A DNA stretch of 64,000 bases from Chitinophagaceae bacterium UBA4407 (lineage in GTDB: Bacteria > Bacteroidota > Bacteroidia > Chitinophagales > Chitinophagaceae). The DNA lies in NCBI GenBank assembly GCA_002390845.1, contig DGQT01000002.1, positions 61,477-125,476 of the forward strand, in the 5' to 3' direction. A model generated the notes under the pieces. It searched no databases, was not told the DNA's origin, and saw only the letters and a list, made by a program, of their open reading frames with translations. The position numbers and the translations under genes were made by a program. Below are positions 7,722 through 16,409 of the stretch, piece after piece. The first letter of the stretch is position 1. Each line of letters opens with the position of its first letter.

Positions 7722-8717
7722 ATGGCTGAAATAATCCGTTGGGGAATTCTTGGTTGTGGGCGCATTGCCCGAAAATTTGCTTCGGACCTGCGATTGGTTA
7801 AAGATGCACAACTTATTGCAATTGGTTCGCGCAACAGGGAAACTGCTGAAGCTTTTTCAAAAGATTTTGCTGCAAAATATATACACGATAGTTACGAGGC
7901 ACTTGCAGCCAACGATGAAGTGGATATTATTTACATTGCCACACCGCATAATTTTCATTACGAACAAACCATGCTTTGCCTTAAGCATAACAAAGCAGTA
8001 TTGTGCGAGAAACCTTTTGCTGTTAACGCAAAACAATCAATAGAAATGATGGCACTTGCCCGTGAGAAAAATGTTTTTCTTATGGAAGCTTTGTGGTCAA
8101 AATTTCTGCCGCATTATAATATGTTGCAGCAAATGATTCATGAAGGTAAAATCGGAACAATAAAAAGTGTGTTGATCAATTTCGGGTTTATACCGCTGCC
8201 GCCGGTTCCACCCCGGTTGTTCGACGCCGCACTGGCTGGTGGTTCCCTGCTCGATATTGGAATTTATAATGTATTTTTTGCACTAAGCGTATTGGGTAAG
8301 CCCGATGAAATTAATGCTGTAATTACGCCGGCTGTCACAGGTGTTGATGAACAATGTGCGGTTACGTTCCGTTATAACAATGGTGCGATTGCACAGTTGT
8401 TTTCATCCTTCTCATCCAACCTTGCAACAGAAGCCCATATCAGTGGCCCACAGGGAAGAATCAGGTTAACGCATCGTTTTTATGCGCCGGACGCAACAAT
8501 CGAATATTATCCTGAAAAGATGGAAAGCCGCGAAATTATTCCCGTGGAAAAACAAGAGGGCTGGGGTTATCAATACCAGATAAAGCATGTGTGCGAATGT
8601 TTGCGTAACAACCTTACCGAAAGCCCTGTAATGAATTTTGCTGATACATTATTATTGATAGAAACACTGGATGCCATCCGGCAAAAAGCCGGAATATGTT
8701 ACGATGCAGATTTGTAA
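7722..8717 (+). CDS. Gfo/Idh/MocA family oxidoreductase
   Basis: These enzymes oxidise or reduce sugars, cyclitols or related compounds with NAD(P). The N-terminal Rossmann domain has GILGCGRIARKFA (residues 7-19). It includes YIATPHNFHYEQT and the family signature CEKPFAVNAKQ with the conserved Lys of the EKP motif, about residue 95. The C-terminal domain (about 125-330) has GGSLLDIGIYN, where the catalytic Asp/His pair is usually found. I used the ATG at 7722; an upstream in-frame ATG at 7680 would add 14 hydrophobic residues before the fold. The protein resembles trans-1,2-dihydrobenzene-1,2-diol dehydrogenase-like members. A family A repeat follows at once. Confidence 0.92.
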   Translation: MAEIIRWGILGCGRIARKFASDLRLVKDAQLIAIGSRNRETAEAFSKDFAAKYIHDSYEALAANDEVDIIYIATPHNFHYEQTMLCLKHNKAVLCEKPFAVNAKQSIEMMALAREKNVFLMEALWSKFLPHYNMLQQMIHEGKIGTIKSVLINFGFIPLPPVPPRLFDAALAGGSLLDIGIYNVFFALSVLGKPDEINAVITPAVTGVDEQCAVTFRYNNGAIAQLFSSFSSNLATEAHISGPQGRIRLTHRFYAPDATIEYYPEKMESREIIPVEKQEGWGYQYQIKHVCECLRNNLTESPVMNFADTLLLIETLDAIRQKAGICYDADL

Positions 8718-8925
8718 TTTTTTGTTACCGGCTATATATCTTTTATCAGCTTTGGTTGTGTCACTCACTTGTACGTTCGGAAAATAATTGAGCGAATTAG
8801 CGGATATGCGAATTGGCGAATTAATTAATCCGATAATCCGTAATCAGCTAATCCGTGAATTAAAAGTACAAGAGTGCGACGCAACAAAAGCTTCATAGCT
8901 GCAATTTAGTTTGGCTAAAAATAAA
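8717..8925. repeat. Family A composite repeat with a simple-sequence interior
   Basis: The left arm (8717-8785) contains TACCGGC, TTATCAGCTTTGGTTGTGTC and ACTCACTTGTACGTTC. The right arm (8866-8925) contains GTACAAGAGTGCGACGCAAC and AAAAGCTTCATAG. The interior (8795-8862) is a different repetitive sequence of alternating AATTAGCGGAT/GCGAATT and AATCCG motifs that can fold on itself. Confidence 0.7.
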
Positions 8926-8935
8926 ACCTCTCAAT

Positions 8936-10537
8936 ATGTACCACTACATAATCATTGGTGCCGGCTCTGCGGGTTGTGTACTTGCAAACAGGTTATCAGA
9001 AGATGCAGGGATTAACGTGCTATTGCTTGAAGCTGGCCCGGCTGATAAGAAATTGGAAATACATATTCCGGGTGCCTACACAAAATTAAACCGCACAAAA
9101 GTTGACTGGGCATTTAATACAGAACCACAGGAATTTGTAAACGGGCGGAGCATTTATATTCCACGTGGTAAAACGTTAGGAGGTAGCAGTTCAACCAACG
9201 CAATGGCTTATGTACGTGGTAATAAAGAAGATTATAATGAATGGGAAAGACTTGGTAATAAAGGCTGGGCATACGATGATGTTTTGCCATATTTTATAAA
9301 GAGTGAACACAATGAACAGTTTTCAAATTCTTTTCATGGAAAAAATGGGTTGTTGAATGTAACGCATTCGCAACAACCTTCAATTTTGGCTGATGCATTT
9401 GTAGAAGCCTGCATGCAATGTGGCATTCAGCAAAATGATGATTACAATGGCGCCATGCAGGCGGGTGCATGTAAATTACAATTCACTATTAAAAATAATC
9501 AGCGCCACAGTACTGCATCAGCATTTTTAAAGCCTGCTTTTCAAAGGAAAAATCTTACAATAAAAACCAATGTAACCGTAAATAAAATCATCATTGAAGA
9601 TGAAAGAGCAACCGGTGTTGAAGTATTTACAGGCATAAATGCAACTGAAAAAATATATTCTAAAAGAGAAGTGATTTTGTGTGCGGGTGCAATACAATCG
9701 CCGCAAATATTAATGCTGTCTGGTATAGGAGATGCAGATGAATTAAGAAGGGTAGGAGTGGAGATAAAACATAAATTACCCGGTGTTGGAAAAAACCTGC
9801 AAGATCATTTATGGAGCGGTGCAAGTTGCCTTTCAACTATTGCTACAGGTAACAATTTGCTAAAACCTGTGAATATGGGTAAAGCAATACTACAGCATTT
9901 GCTTTTAAAAAAAGGGCCATTAGGAAACAGCCCGCTGGAGGCAAATGCCTTTATACAGAGTGACAAAAAACTTGAAAGGCCGGACATACAATTACATTTT
10001 CTTCCCCTGCAGGTTGGTAACGATTACAGTACGGATATTTATGATCTTTCTACGTTTCCTAAAGCTAACGGATTTAGTGTTATGTGCATATTGTTAAGAC
10101 CAGAAAGCCGTGGCTTTATTGGGCTAAAGGATCCTAACCCACGATCTTTCCCGGTTATTCAACCGAATTTTTTGTCAGTCCAAAATGATCTGAATATTTT
10201 AGTTACAGCACTGAAGAAAGGCATGCAGGTGCTGGAAGCCCCGGCTTTTGATACTTACCGTAAGAATAACTTGTACTTCCCTGATCGTGATTTTACAGAT
10301 GAAGACCTTAAGGGGCATATTTTAAAAAGCGTGGAGACATTATATCATCCTGTTGGAACATGTAAAATGGGAAATGATGCGATGAGCGTGGTAAACGATG
10401 CCTTGCAGTTGTATGGTATCAAAAACCTGCGTGTAATAGATGCGTCTGTAATGCCCACTATTGTTTCAGGAAATACCAATGCACCTACTATTATGATTGC
10501 AGAAAAAGGAGCGGATTTAATAAAACAAGCCATATAA
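8936..10537 (+). CDS. GMC-family FAD oxidoreductase (choline/alcohol dehydrogenase-like)
   Basis: The protein oxidises an alcohol substrate with FAD. Its N-terminus holds the FAD-binding GAGSAG loop (residues 8-13) with the acidic end LLEAGP. The first GMC signature, PRGKTLGGSSSTNAMAYVRG, lies near 75-94, and the second, GAIQSPQILMLSGIG, near 250-264. The C-terminal catalytic block has HPVGTCKMG with His471 as the likely base, and DASVMPTIVSGNTNAPTIMIAEKGAD. The length (533) is that of choline dehydrogenase-type enzymes. It is probably cytoplasmic, as no signal peptide is seen. It stands alone behind a repeat, so the substrate (choline, a long-chain or a sugar alcohol) is open. Confidence 0.93.
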   Translation: MYHYIIIGAGSAGCVLANRLSEDAGINVLLLEAGPADKKLEIHIPGAYTKLNRTKVDWAFNTEPQEFVNGRSIYIPRGKTLGGSSSTNAMAYVRGNKEDYNEWERLGNKGWAYDDVLPYFIKSEHNEQFSNSFHGKNGLLNVTHSQQPSILADAFVEACMQCGIQQNDDYNGAMQAGACKLQFTIKNNQRHSTASAFLKPAFQRKNLTIKTNVTVNKIIIEDERATGVEVFTGINATEKIYSKREVILCAGAIQSPQILMLSGIGDADELRRVGVEIKHKLPGVGKNLQDHLWSGASCLSTIATGNNLLKPVNMGKAILQHLLLKKGPLGNSPLEANAFIQSDKKLERPDIQLHFLPLQVGNDYSTDIYDLSTFPKANGFSVMCILLRPESRGFIGLKDPNPRSFPVIQPNFLSVQNDLNILVTALKKGMQVLEAPAFDTYRKNNLYFPDRDFTDEDLKGHILKSVETLYHPVGTCKMGNDAMSVVNDALQLYGIKNLRVIDASVMPTIVSGNTNAPTIMIAEKGADLIKQAI

Positions 10538-10554
10538 GCAGCTGTATAAATTTC

Positions 10555-10675
10555 GTGTGCAAACTTAGTGGAGGATACGGAACGATGCCATTTTATACAG
10601 CAGATGAACGGATTGCGACGCAACGAAGTTGCCATGAAATCTACTGCTGGTATCACATTATTTATGTTTAAACAG
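10555..10675 (+). repeat. Family C dispersed repeat (short form)
   Basis: This stretch is closely similar to 62,530-62,768: GGAACGATGCCATTTTATAC, AGCAGATGAACGGATTGCGA, then TTGCCATGAAATCTACTGCT and GGTAT, ending TGTTTAAACAG. The copy at 62.5 kb has about 110 extra bases inserted at the ATTGCGA site, so this looks like the short or unoccupied form. Confidence 0.65.
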
Positions 10676-10756
10676 TTTCTGAGATATTCTTCCATAATTT
10701 TTTTTCGTGTACAATCATATCTTTCATTAAATTTAGCAACTAAAAGAAAAAAAATT

Positions 10757-11254
10757 ATGTTAGCAACCAACAAAAAGAAAATGAGTGTTATTCTATTCCT
10801 TGCCGCGTTTACATTGTTCGGCATGGCAGCTTATAATCCTCCAAAAGCACCCAGGCAAAATGAGTTTAAGAACCTGCAGGTATTACCAAAAGATATCAGC
10901 AAAGAGGCTCTTGACAAAGTAATGCACAATTTTAACGACGCATTAGGTGTAAAATGTATGTTTTGCCACGTACACACCGGAGACGACTGGAGACAGGGCT
11001 GGGAATTTGATAAAGATGATAAAGATGAAAAAGGCATTGCACGATTGATGTTAAAGATGACTGCCGGTATCAATTCGACATATTTCAATTTCGATAATTC
11101 AACAAAAACTGATACAATTCATGTGGTAAGTTGTATCACCTGCCACCGCGGTATTGCGCATCCAGATGCGAAAGGTATTGCAGATCAGATGCAAAGCGGG
11201 GGAATGAAGCAAATGGCTCCACCACCTCCGCCGCCAGCACCAAATAAAAATTAG
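10757..11254 (+). CDS. Dihaem cytochrome c, photosynthetic reaction-centre cytochrome c subunit-like
   Basis: The 165-residue exported protein has a basic N-terminus and hydrophobic segment (residues 9-25) for Sec export. Two haem c sites follow: CMFCH (67-71) and CITCH (126-130). The pattern LGVKCMFCHVHT ... VVSCITCHRGIAHP matches the PF02276-like small cytochromes found in non-phototrophic Bacteroidota and Acidobacteria, often next to electron-transfer enzymes. The tail is Met/Pro-rich with eight Pro in a row broken by Ala. I used the ATG at 10757; the frame runs open to 10568 through a repeat. It follows the GMC oxidoreductase, so it might accept its electrons, but the repeat between them argues against one transcript. 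Confidence 0.88.
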   Translation: MLATNKKKMSVILFLAAFTLFGMAAYNPPKAPRQNEFKNLQVLPKDISKEALDKVMHNFNDALGVKCMFCHVHTGDDWRQGWEFDKDDKDEKGIARLMLKMTAGINSTYFNFDNSTKTDTIHVVSCITCHRGIAHPDAKGIADQMQSGGMKQMAPPPPPPAPNKN

Positions 11255-11322
11255 TTTTTTTTGAGCCGGGCAAGTGTAATTCTATTAAGCTTTTCTTGCG
11301 TCGCACTCTTCAGCAGAAGAAT
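11254..11322 (+). repeat. Family A repeat, left arm only
   Basis: TTGAGCCGGGCAAGTG, ATTAAGCTTTTCTTGCGTCG and CACTCTTCAG begin directly after the cytochrome stop codon. No right arm follows before the terminator at 11,392. Confidence 0.7.
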
Positions 11323-11391
11323 TTGAATGAGCAAAAAGCGATTGCCGGGGGTGCTGCAAAAAGATAATGCTAAAGCAAAATTTATACAAAG

Positions 11392-11432
11392 CAAAAGGGT
11401 AAGGCGATTATCGCCTTACCTTTTTGCTTTTA
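11392..11432. terminator. Bidirectional terminator between convergent genes
   Basis: AAAAGGGTAAGGCGAT pairs with ATCGCCTTACCTTTTT in a nearly perfect hairpin with A-rich and T-rich flanks, between the convergent cytochrome gene and the LEA-like gene. Confidence 0.9.
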
Positions 11433-11485
11433 TGATCTTTCTCCAAGGCTTTTAAAAAGCTCAAATATTTCTCCACCCGAACCCT

Positions 11486-11935
11486 CTAATTAAACATGCT
11501 AAACTTATGTCTCCCAGAATAAGAGAATGGAACAGTAATAAAAATGCCCGCCTTACCTACCCTTGTTGTTCCTTTTACCTCCAGAAGTAAATCAGTTGCA
11601 AAAAGTGAAGTCAGCGTATTTTTTAAAAGATTTCTCATGTTAACCTGCATTTGAGAGGGTACTGAAAATTCAGATTTTTTTGCAATATGCATGGTGGTAT
11701 CAAGAATGTATTTACCCAGGTAATTGTGGTCAACATAAACATCGCAGTCAATATGCTTTAAATCTACTCCGAAATTATTCGGATTAAAGTAAACCAGGTC
11801 CATGCTGATGGTTGATTGATCAAACCCCAGGCTGTCTACTTTAAAATTTTTTAAATCCCTGTAATCGAAACTTTGTGGCTTTTGACAAGCAGTAAATATG
11901 TAGGCGATCAGAAGGAGTGGAGCCAATTTTTTCAT
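11486..11935 (-). CDS. LEA type 2 family lipoprotein
   Basis: The 149-residue protein starts with a lipoprotein signal (hydrophobic residues ending in IFTACQ, lipidated Cys about residue 17). The rest is a single late-embryogenesis-abundant type 2 (WHy-like) beta-sandwich: LVYFNPNNFGVDLKHIDCDVYVD is the typical NPN...VDL pattern near residues 48-70. These proteins sit in the envelope and are linked to desiccation or stress tolerance, with no known enzymatic activity. I used the ATG at 11935; an in-frame ATG six codons earlier is possible. The gene is convergent with the cytochrome gene, with a shared terminator. Confidence 0.85.
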   Translation of the reverse strand: MKKLAPLLLIAYIFTACQKPQSFDYRDLKNFKVDSLGFDQSTISMDLVYFNPNNFGVDLKHIDCDVYVDHNYLGKYILDTTMHIAKKSEFSVPSQMQVNMRNLLKNTLTSLFATDLLLEVKGTTRVGKAGIFITVPFSYSGRHKFSMFN

Positions 11936-12106
11936 ACCCGTATTTACACGCAAAATAAACTGAAACTTTTATAATAATATAATAAGTTACTGAAATTGGG
12001 CAACTATATCGCTGTTAACACAAGCGAATTTAAAAGTGTAATTTATTGATGTTCAATATCATAGAAATACATTATGTGTTATGTGAAATATTGAAAAGTA
12101 AAGATA

Positions 12107-12372
12107 TTAACGTGAAATTGTATCATAATAATTAGTAATGTTCTGATTTTTGTTTTCATTAAACAGCCTGAATGCCTCATCAAAGTTTAACCAAAACCGT
12201 TCGCAGTAATTTGCGTTTATTTTTATTAATCCGTCATAATCTGTTTTCGTTAACTGCTTTTCCCATTATGCAAGCAACCATTCTCTCTTGCTTTCTGTTG
12301 CATTGTGTTTAATAAGTAAATATAGTTTTTCCGATGCATGCTTTTTAAATTCCGCATTATATTCTCTAAACA
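12107..12372 (-). pseudogene. Possible remnant of a small gene with one in-frame stop
   Basis: On the minus strand a frame that reads like real protein (EYNAEFKKHASEKLYLLIKH, then ESKREWLLA, a TAA, then WEKQLTKTDYDGLIKINANY and CERFWLNFDEAFRLFNENKN) runs from about 12,370 to a stop at 12,107-12,109, broken only by the TAA at about 12,269. Composition is typical of soluble helical proteins. No ATG start is visible and the 5' part runs into other sequence. I do not recognise the family. It could also be chance. Confidence 0.35.
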
Positions 12373-12807
12373 ATTACCTGAAGTGTCAATGTTATTTTTG
12401 CATTAATGATAACGATGTTTGTTTTGGGAATGCTTGTGTTTTTAGCGGAGTGCGGAAAAAAGTGTATGCGTAATTTCGATTTGCCTCAAGCAGAGAGAAA
12501 TCTCATAAATTAATAGTGAGATTTCTTAATCGTAACTTATTCGAAATGATGCAGTTTTTATCTTCCCTTACAAGAGGGGCTACCCCTGGCGCCACCTCAT
12601 TCACCGGGATGAACTGCCGTGGCTTTTTGATTCCATGAAAGCGGAACTGTGAAACGAGCGTGGCAACAGAAGTTCAATAGTACTACTTCAGCTAAGTTCA
12701 TAATACTTATAAAAATGCAACCTGTAACACCAGAATAAAAGATTGCCTGCAACATGTAAATTTTTAATATTATTTTTCAGGTTTATCGCTTTCTTAAAGT
12801 ACACTAT
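12373..12807. other. Gap before the glycosidase: repeat fragments only
   Basis: Positions 12,403-12,442 resemble a unit of the 21-bp periodic repeat at 36.6 kb. A hairpin (AGAAATCTCA/TGAGATTTCT) lies at about 12,494-12,526. Positions 12,590-12,680 match the family C repeat (TTCCATGAAAGCGGAACTGT, GAAACGAGCGTGGCAACAG). No gene is seen. Confidence 0.55.
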
Positions 12808-15132
12808 ATGAAAAAAAACTTTGCCATATTCTTTCTTGCATTTCTGGTTATACAAAACAGCAGCTTTTGCCAGACTAAAAATATTTACTCAAACATTCCA
12901 ACACTCGAGCAGGTTTCAGGCGTTTGGATGAATGCTGACACTACAGCCATGCCACCTTCTGTGCGCAACTTCAGGGCGCAGGCATTGTGCAACCAGGATA
13001 TGAGTTCTTTAAGCTGGTTTGCAAGTGCACCTTATGGCGGTGGTTACCATACCGGTGTTTTAAAAATAAATGGTGAAGTGCCTTTTGCGGAGTTATGGCG
13101 CTGGTACCCTTGGCAGGCTTTAAGAAAAACAACAACGCCGGTGGGCGAAATAAAATCCAATGTGCGTATGCTGCCGGATAACGATCTGGTGATGTGGCAA
13201 ATTGAAGTAGTGAACAATACCAAATCCAACCAGCATTATACAATTGAACAGGATATGATTGGTTTTATAAGCAGGTATAACAAAGAACCTTGGCCATGGT
13301 CTTACCCTTATCCTTCAGAAAAAGGAAAGCTTAACCAAAGAACCAATGAGATTGTAAATGTGCTCACCAATATTGGTGTAAAGCCTGCTGATTATAAATG
13401 GGCGCCTGCAGATGTTAGCGACCCATCCGGTCAAAATCTTACGGTTGATCATTTCCCCAACGACAGTGAAATACTTGCTTCAGCTAAATACAATGTAGCA
13501 GCGCATAACCAGCACATGATGATTGTAAGCGATCATGAAACTGACTGCTTCACCGGTTTTTCACTGATTGATTTGCCAACAAGCTTTGTTACCAAAAATA
13601 GCGGCGGTACTGCTTCCTGGGTTTTTGATTTAAAACCGGGTGAAGGTAAAAAGATTCGCTTTTTTATGACCTATGCTGAAAGCAAAGAAAAGGTACAGGC
13701 AAACATGAATAAATGGAGCAACAATTTTGACGCAACATTCGCAAGTGTAGAACAAACATGGAAAGACCGCTGGCAAAAAATATTCAGGCCAAACAGTGGC
13801 ATGTTCTCTGGTTGTTTTCCGGTACTACAAACCAGCGATCCCGTGGCTAAGCAAATCTATTATAAAGGTCCGCTCACTATGCTGTATTTGTTGAACACAA
13901 ACCTGCCCATGCATAAAAGAGTAAACCTTACCGGTGGTCCGCGTTGGGGTGCTTCAGTAACTTTTTACTGGGACATTACCGAATGGTCAACGCTTTGGGC
14001 CGTTGTTGATCCGGATATGATGAAAGAGCAACTTACTTCATGGATACATATTGACCCAAGCAAATATTTTGGCCAGGATAGTTACAGCGGCGAAGGTGTG
14101 GGCAATGGTTATGTAGCCAATTACTGGGCGCTGTTTCAGCACATACGTTCTTACATCACTGTTACAAAAGACTATGCGTTTTTGAACCAGGTAATTGATG
14201 GTAAAACGGTAATGGATCACCTCGCAGCTTACGCGTATCACTGGAAGGATATTTCTATTTATGGCAAACCCGGCTGCACAGATGATATGTATAAACTGGC
14301 CGACTTTGGCGATGATCCCTGGAACCTGCTGGAATGTGTGCCTACCTATATTCATATCGTTCCTTCTTTCAATGCAGGCTATGTTTGGATGCTGCACGAA
14401 GCATCTAAGTTTTACCAGCACCTTGGCAATACAGAAAAAGCCAACACAATGAATGCAGAAGCCGATGCCATGGCGCAGCGTGTGTTGAAATTATATGCCG
14501 GCAATGGTGTTTGGAACAGTTTGTACCCCGACAATAAAAAAGTAGAAGTAAGGCATGTGCTCGATTTTATGTTCCTCGGCAAATTCATGAATAAAGACCT
14601 GCCCGATACCGTAAGAAAAGCCATGGTAGATTTTGCATACAACGAATTAATTACCGATCACTGGATGCGTGCACAGAGTTTAAACGATATTGCAGCCAAA
14701 GCTTCTGACAGGCCAGATCATGGTCCGCTGGGTGCTTACGATGGATGGCCTCCCGGCACAATGGATGCGCTTTCTCAAATGGGTTATGCAGATAGTGCCT
14801 TGCAATTTTATCACAATATATTGCCCGCAACAAACGAAGGTTGCTGGTCTCAGTCTCACGAATTATGGGGCGAAAATAAGTTTAGTAAAAATGCACAGTT
14901 GCGCATTCCGGAACGTGGATGGAACAGCCGTGATGCATCTGGCGGTATCGATTTTTCGCAGGTGGTCTTAAAAAATTTCATGGGCTTTTACCCGCAGATA
15001 GATGGCGATACTTTTCAAAACCCCAAACAGAATCCCGATTTCACAGGCACGCTGTACAATGTGTTGTATGACGGCAAATACCACAATCTAAAAAGTATTA
15101 ACGGCAAGGTTAGTATAGAAGAAATTAAATAA
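12808..15132 (+). CDS. Secreted six-hairpin glycosidase-like protein
   Basis: The 774-residue protein has a signal peptide (residues 1-21, ending SSFCQ) and so acts in the periplasm or outside. The first 300 residues form a beta-sandwich-like region (GGGYHTGVLKINGEVPF, WQIEVVNN). The rest fits an (alpha/alpha)6 toroid as in GH63, GH78 or GH37-like enzymes. Supporting motifs are GPRWGASVTFYWDITEWSTL near 382-401, NGYVANYWALFQHIRSY near 433-449, FGDDPWNLLECVPTY and DGWPPGTMDALSQMGY. Acidic residues in DITEW and DGWPP are candidates for catalysis. The substrate is unknown. The gene stands alone; the upstream 400 bp holds repeats and the downstream side a family A left arm. Confidence 0.8.
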   Translation: MKKNFAIFFLAFLVIQNSSFCQTKNIYSNIPTLEQVSGVWMNADTTAMPPSVRNFRAQALCNQDMSSLSWFASAPYGGGYHTGVLKINGEVPFAELWRWYPWQALRKTTTPVGEIKSNVRMLPDNDLVMWQIEVVNNTKSNQHYTIEQDMIGFISRYNKEPWPWSYPYPSEKGKLNQRTNEIVNVLTNIGVKPADYKWAPADVSDPSGQNLTVDHFPNDSEILASAKYNVAAHNQHMMIVSDHETDCFTGFSLIDLPTSFVTKNSGGTASWVFDLKPGEGKKIRFFMTYAESKEKVQANMNKWSNNFDATFASVEQTWKDRWQKIFRPNSGMFSGCFPVLQTSDPVAKQIYYKGPLTMLYLLNTNLPMHKRVNLTGGPRWGASVTFYWDITEWSTLWAVVDPDMMKEQLTSWIHIDPSKYFGQDSYSGEGVGNGYVANYWALFQHIRSYITVTKDYAFLNQVIDGKTVMDHLAAYAYHWKDISIYGKPGCTDDMYKLADFGDDPWNLLECVPTYIHIVPSFNAGYVWMLHEASKFYQHLGNTEKANTMNAEADAMAQRVLKLYAGNGVWNSLYPDNKKVEVRHVLDFMFLGKFMNKDLPDTVRKAMVDFAYNELITDHWMRAQSLNDIAAKASDRPDHGPLGAYDGWPPGTMDALSQMGYADSALQFYHNILPATNEGCWSQSHELWGENKFSKNAQLRIPERGWNSRDASGGIDFSQVVLKNFMGFYPQIDGDTFQNPKQNPDFTGTLYNVLYDGKYHNLKSINGKVSIEEIK

Positions 15133-15139
15133 TAAATCC

Positions 15140-15232
15140 ATTTTTTGAGCCGGGCAGAAGGAATGCTATGAAGCTTGTGTTGCGTCGCACTCTTGTAGGT
15201 TTGGATTATATAAGGAGCTTTTACCGAAGCGG
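15140..15232 (+). repeat. Family A repeat, left arm only
   Basis: TTTTTTGAGCCGGGCAGAAG, CTATGAAGCTTGTGTTGCGT, CGCACTCTTGTAGGTTTGGA and GGAGCTTTTACCGAAGCGG. No right arm is found before the SDR gene at 15,483. The remainder of the 350-base gap (15,233-15,482) is A+T-rich without visible genes. Confidence 0.7.
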
Positions 15233-15482
15233 ATCTTTATTAGTAGGGCTATTAGTAAATGCTGAGAACTTGCTGTAAAAGAGCAACTGCATCAAAATTG
15301 CTTTTGCTAAATAAATGGCTTGGTATATTTTATAACCAAATAAAAATCAACACAATAAAACAATATACGCAAGTGGTGAGAGGGTAAAACCTTCCTATGT
15401 TTTTGAGTTATATGCCATATTGTAAATTCTGGGCTAACCTGTTTTTATGGAATTCTGACACCAAACATAAGACAATCGACAA

Positions 15483-16358
15483 ATGACAAAACTATTATTA
15501 TTTGGAGCGACAGGAAAATTGGGAAAAGAAATTGCAAAGGTTGCAAAACAACAAGGTTATGACTTGACAGTTGTCGTAAGAAATAAGGACAAAGCACAAC
15601 AGTTGACAAGTATTACAAATAACTATATAGTCGCTGATATTACACATCCTCAGGCATTGACTGACATTTGCAATGGTTTTGACATCATAATTTCGGCATT
15701 AGGAAAAAGCATATCACCAAACGACCATAGTAAACCATCATTTAACGATATTGATCTAGTTGCAAATTCAAATATTCTTTATGGGGCAAAGAAAAGTGGC
15801 GTGAAAAAATTTGTTTACGTCTCTGCATTTCATTCAGAAAAATATTTGCATTTAGAATATTTCAGAGTTCATCACGAGTTTGAGGAACGATTGAAAGCAT
15901 CAGGAATAAACTATTCAATAATTAAACCGCCTGCGATATTCAGTGGCTTTTTAGATATGATTGATTTGGCAAAAAAAGGACAGCTTTTTAATATCGGAAA
16001 AGGCGACAAACGAACGAATCCGGTTTACGAAGTAGATTTAGCTAACGAATGTGTTAACTCTATAAAAGACGAAAATATGGTAAAAGAAATTGGCGGGAAG
16101 ACAGTTTATACAAGGCGAGAATTAAACGAGATAATTCAAAAGGCAGTTTGTCCTGCAAAAAGCACAAAAAATATTCCACTTTGGGCTTTTAATTTTTCGT
16201 TACCTGTGCTAAAAGTTTTGAAAAGAAACATGTACGACAAATTTGCATTTTTCATCGCTGTGATGCAAGAGGACATAATTGCACCTCAGGTTGGACAAAT
16301 AAAATTTGAAGATTATATAAAAATGAAAATCAAAAACAATTCGGCAAAGGCTAACTGA
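15483..16358 (+). CDS. NAD(P)-binding atypical SDR / NAD-dependent epimerase-like
   Basis: The 291-residue protein has an N-terminal Rossmann loop (LLLFGATGKLGKEIAK, residues 4-19) and the strand ending DLTVVVRNKDKA typical of NmrA-like and complex-I-intermediate-like SDRs. FVYVSAFHSEK (about residues 117-127) is where extended SDRs keep catalytic Ser/Tyr, but a clean YxxxK is absent. KPPAIFSGFLDMI follows, and the C-terminal helices could bind a hydrophobic substrate. It lies 51 bases before the glycosyltransferase, suggesting one operon and perhaps modification of a lipid or secondary metabolite. The two genes use A+T-rich codons more than their neighbours, which hints at transfer. Confidence 0.88.
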   Translation: MTKLLLFGATGKLGKEIAKVAKQQGYDLTVVVRNKDKAQQLTSITNNYIVADITHPQALTDICNGFDIIISALGKSISPNDHSKPSFNDIDLVANSNILYGAKKSGVKKFVYVSAFHSEKYLHLEYFRVHHEFEERLKASGINYSIIKPPAIFSGFLDMIDLAKKGQLFNIGKGDKRTNPVYEVDLANECVNSIKDENMVKEIGGKTVYTRRELNEIIQKAVCPAKSTKNIPLWAFNFSLPVLKVLKRNMYDKFAFFIAVMQEDIIAPQVGQIKFEDYIKMKIKNNSAKAN

Positions 16359-16409
16359 GGTGCATAGTTATTTGGACATTATTTTTACAAACAATTGCAT
16401 AAAACATAA

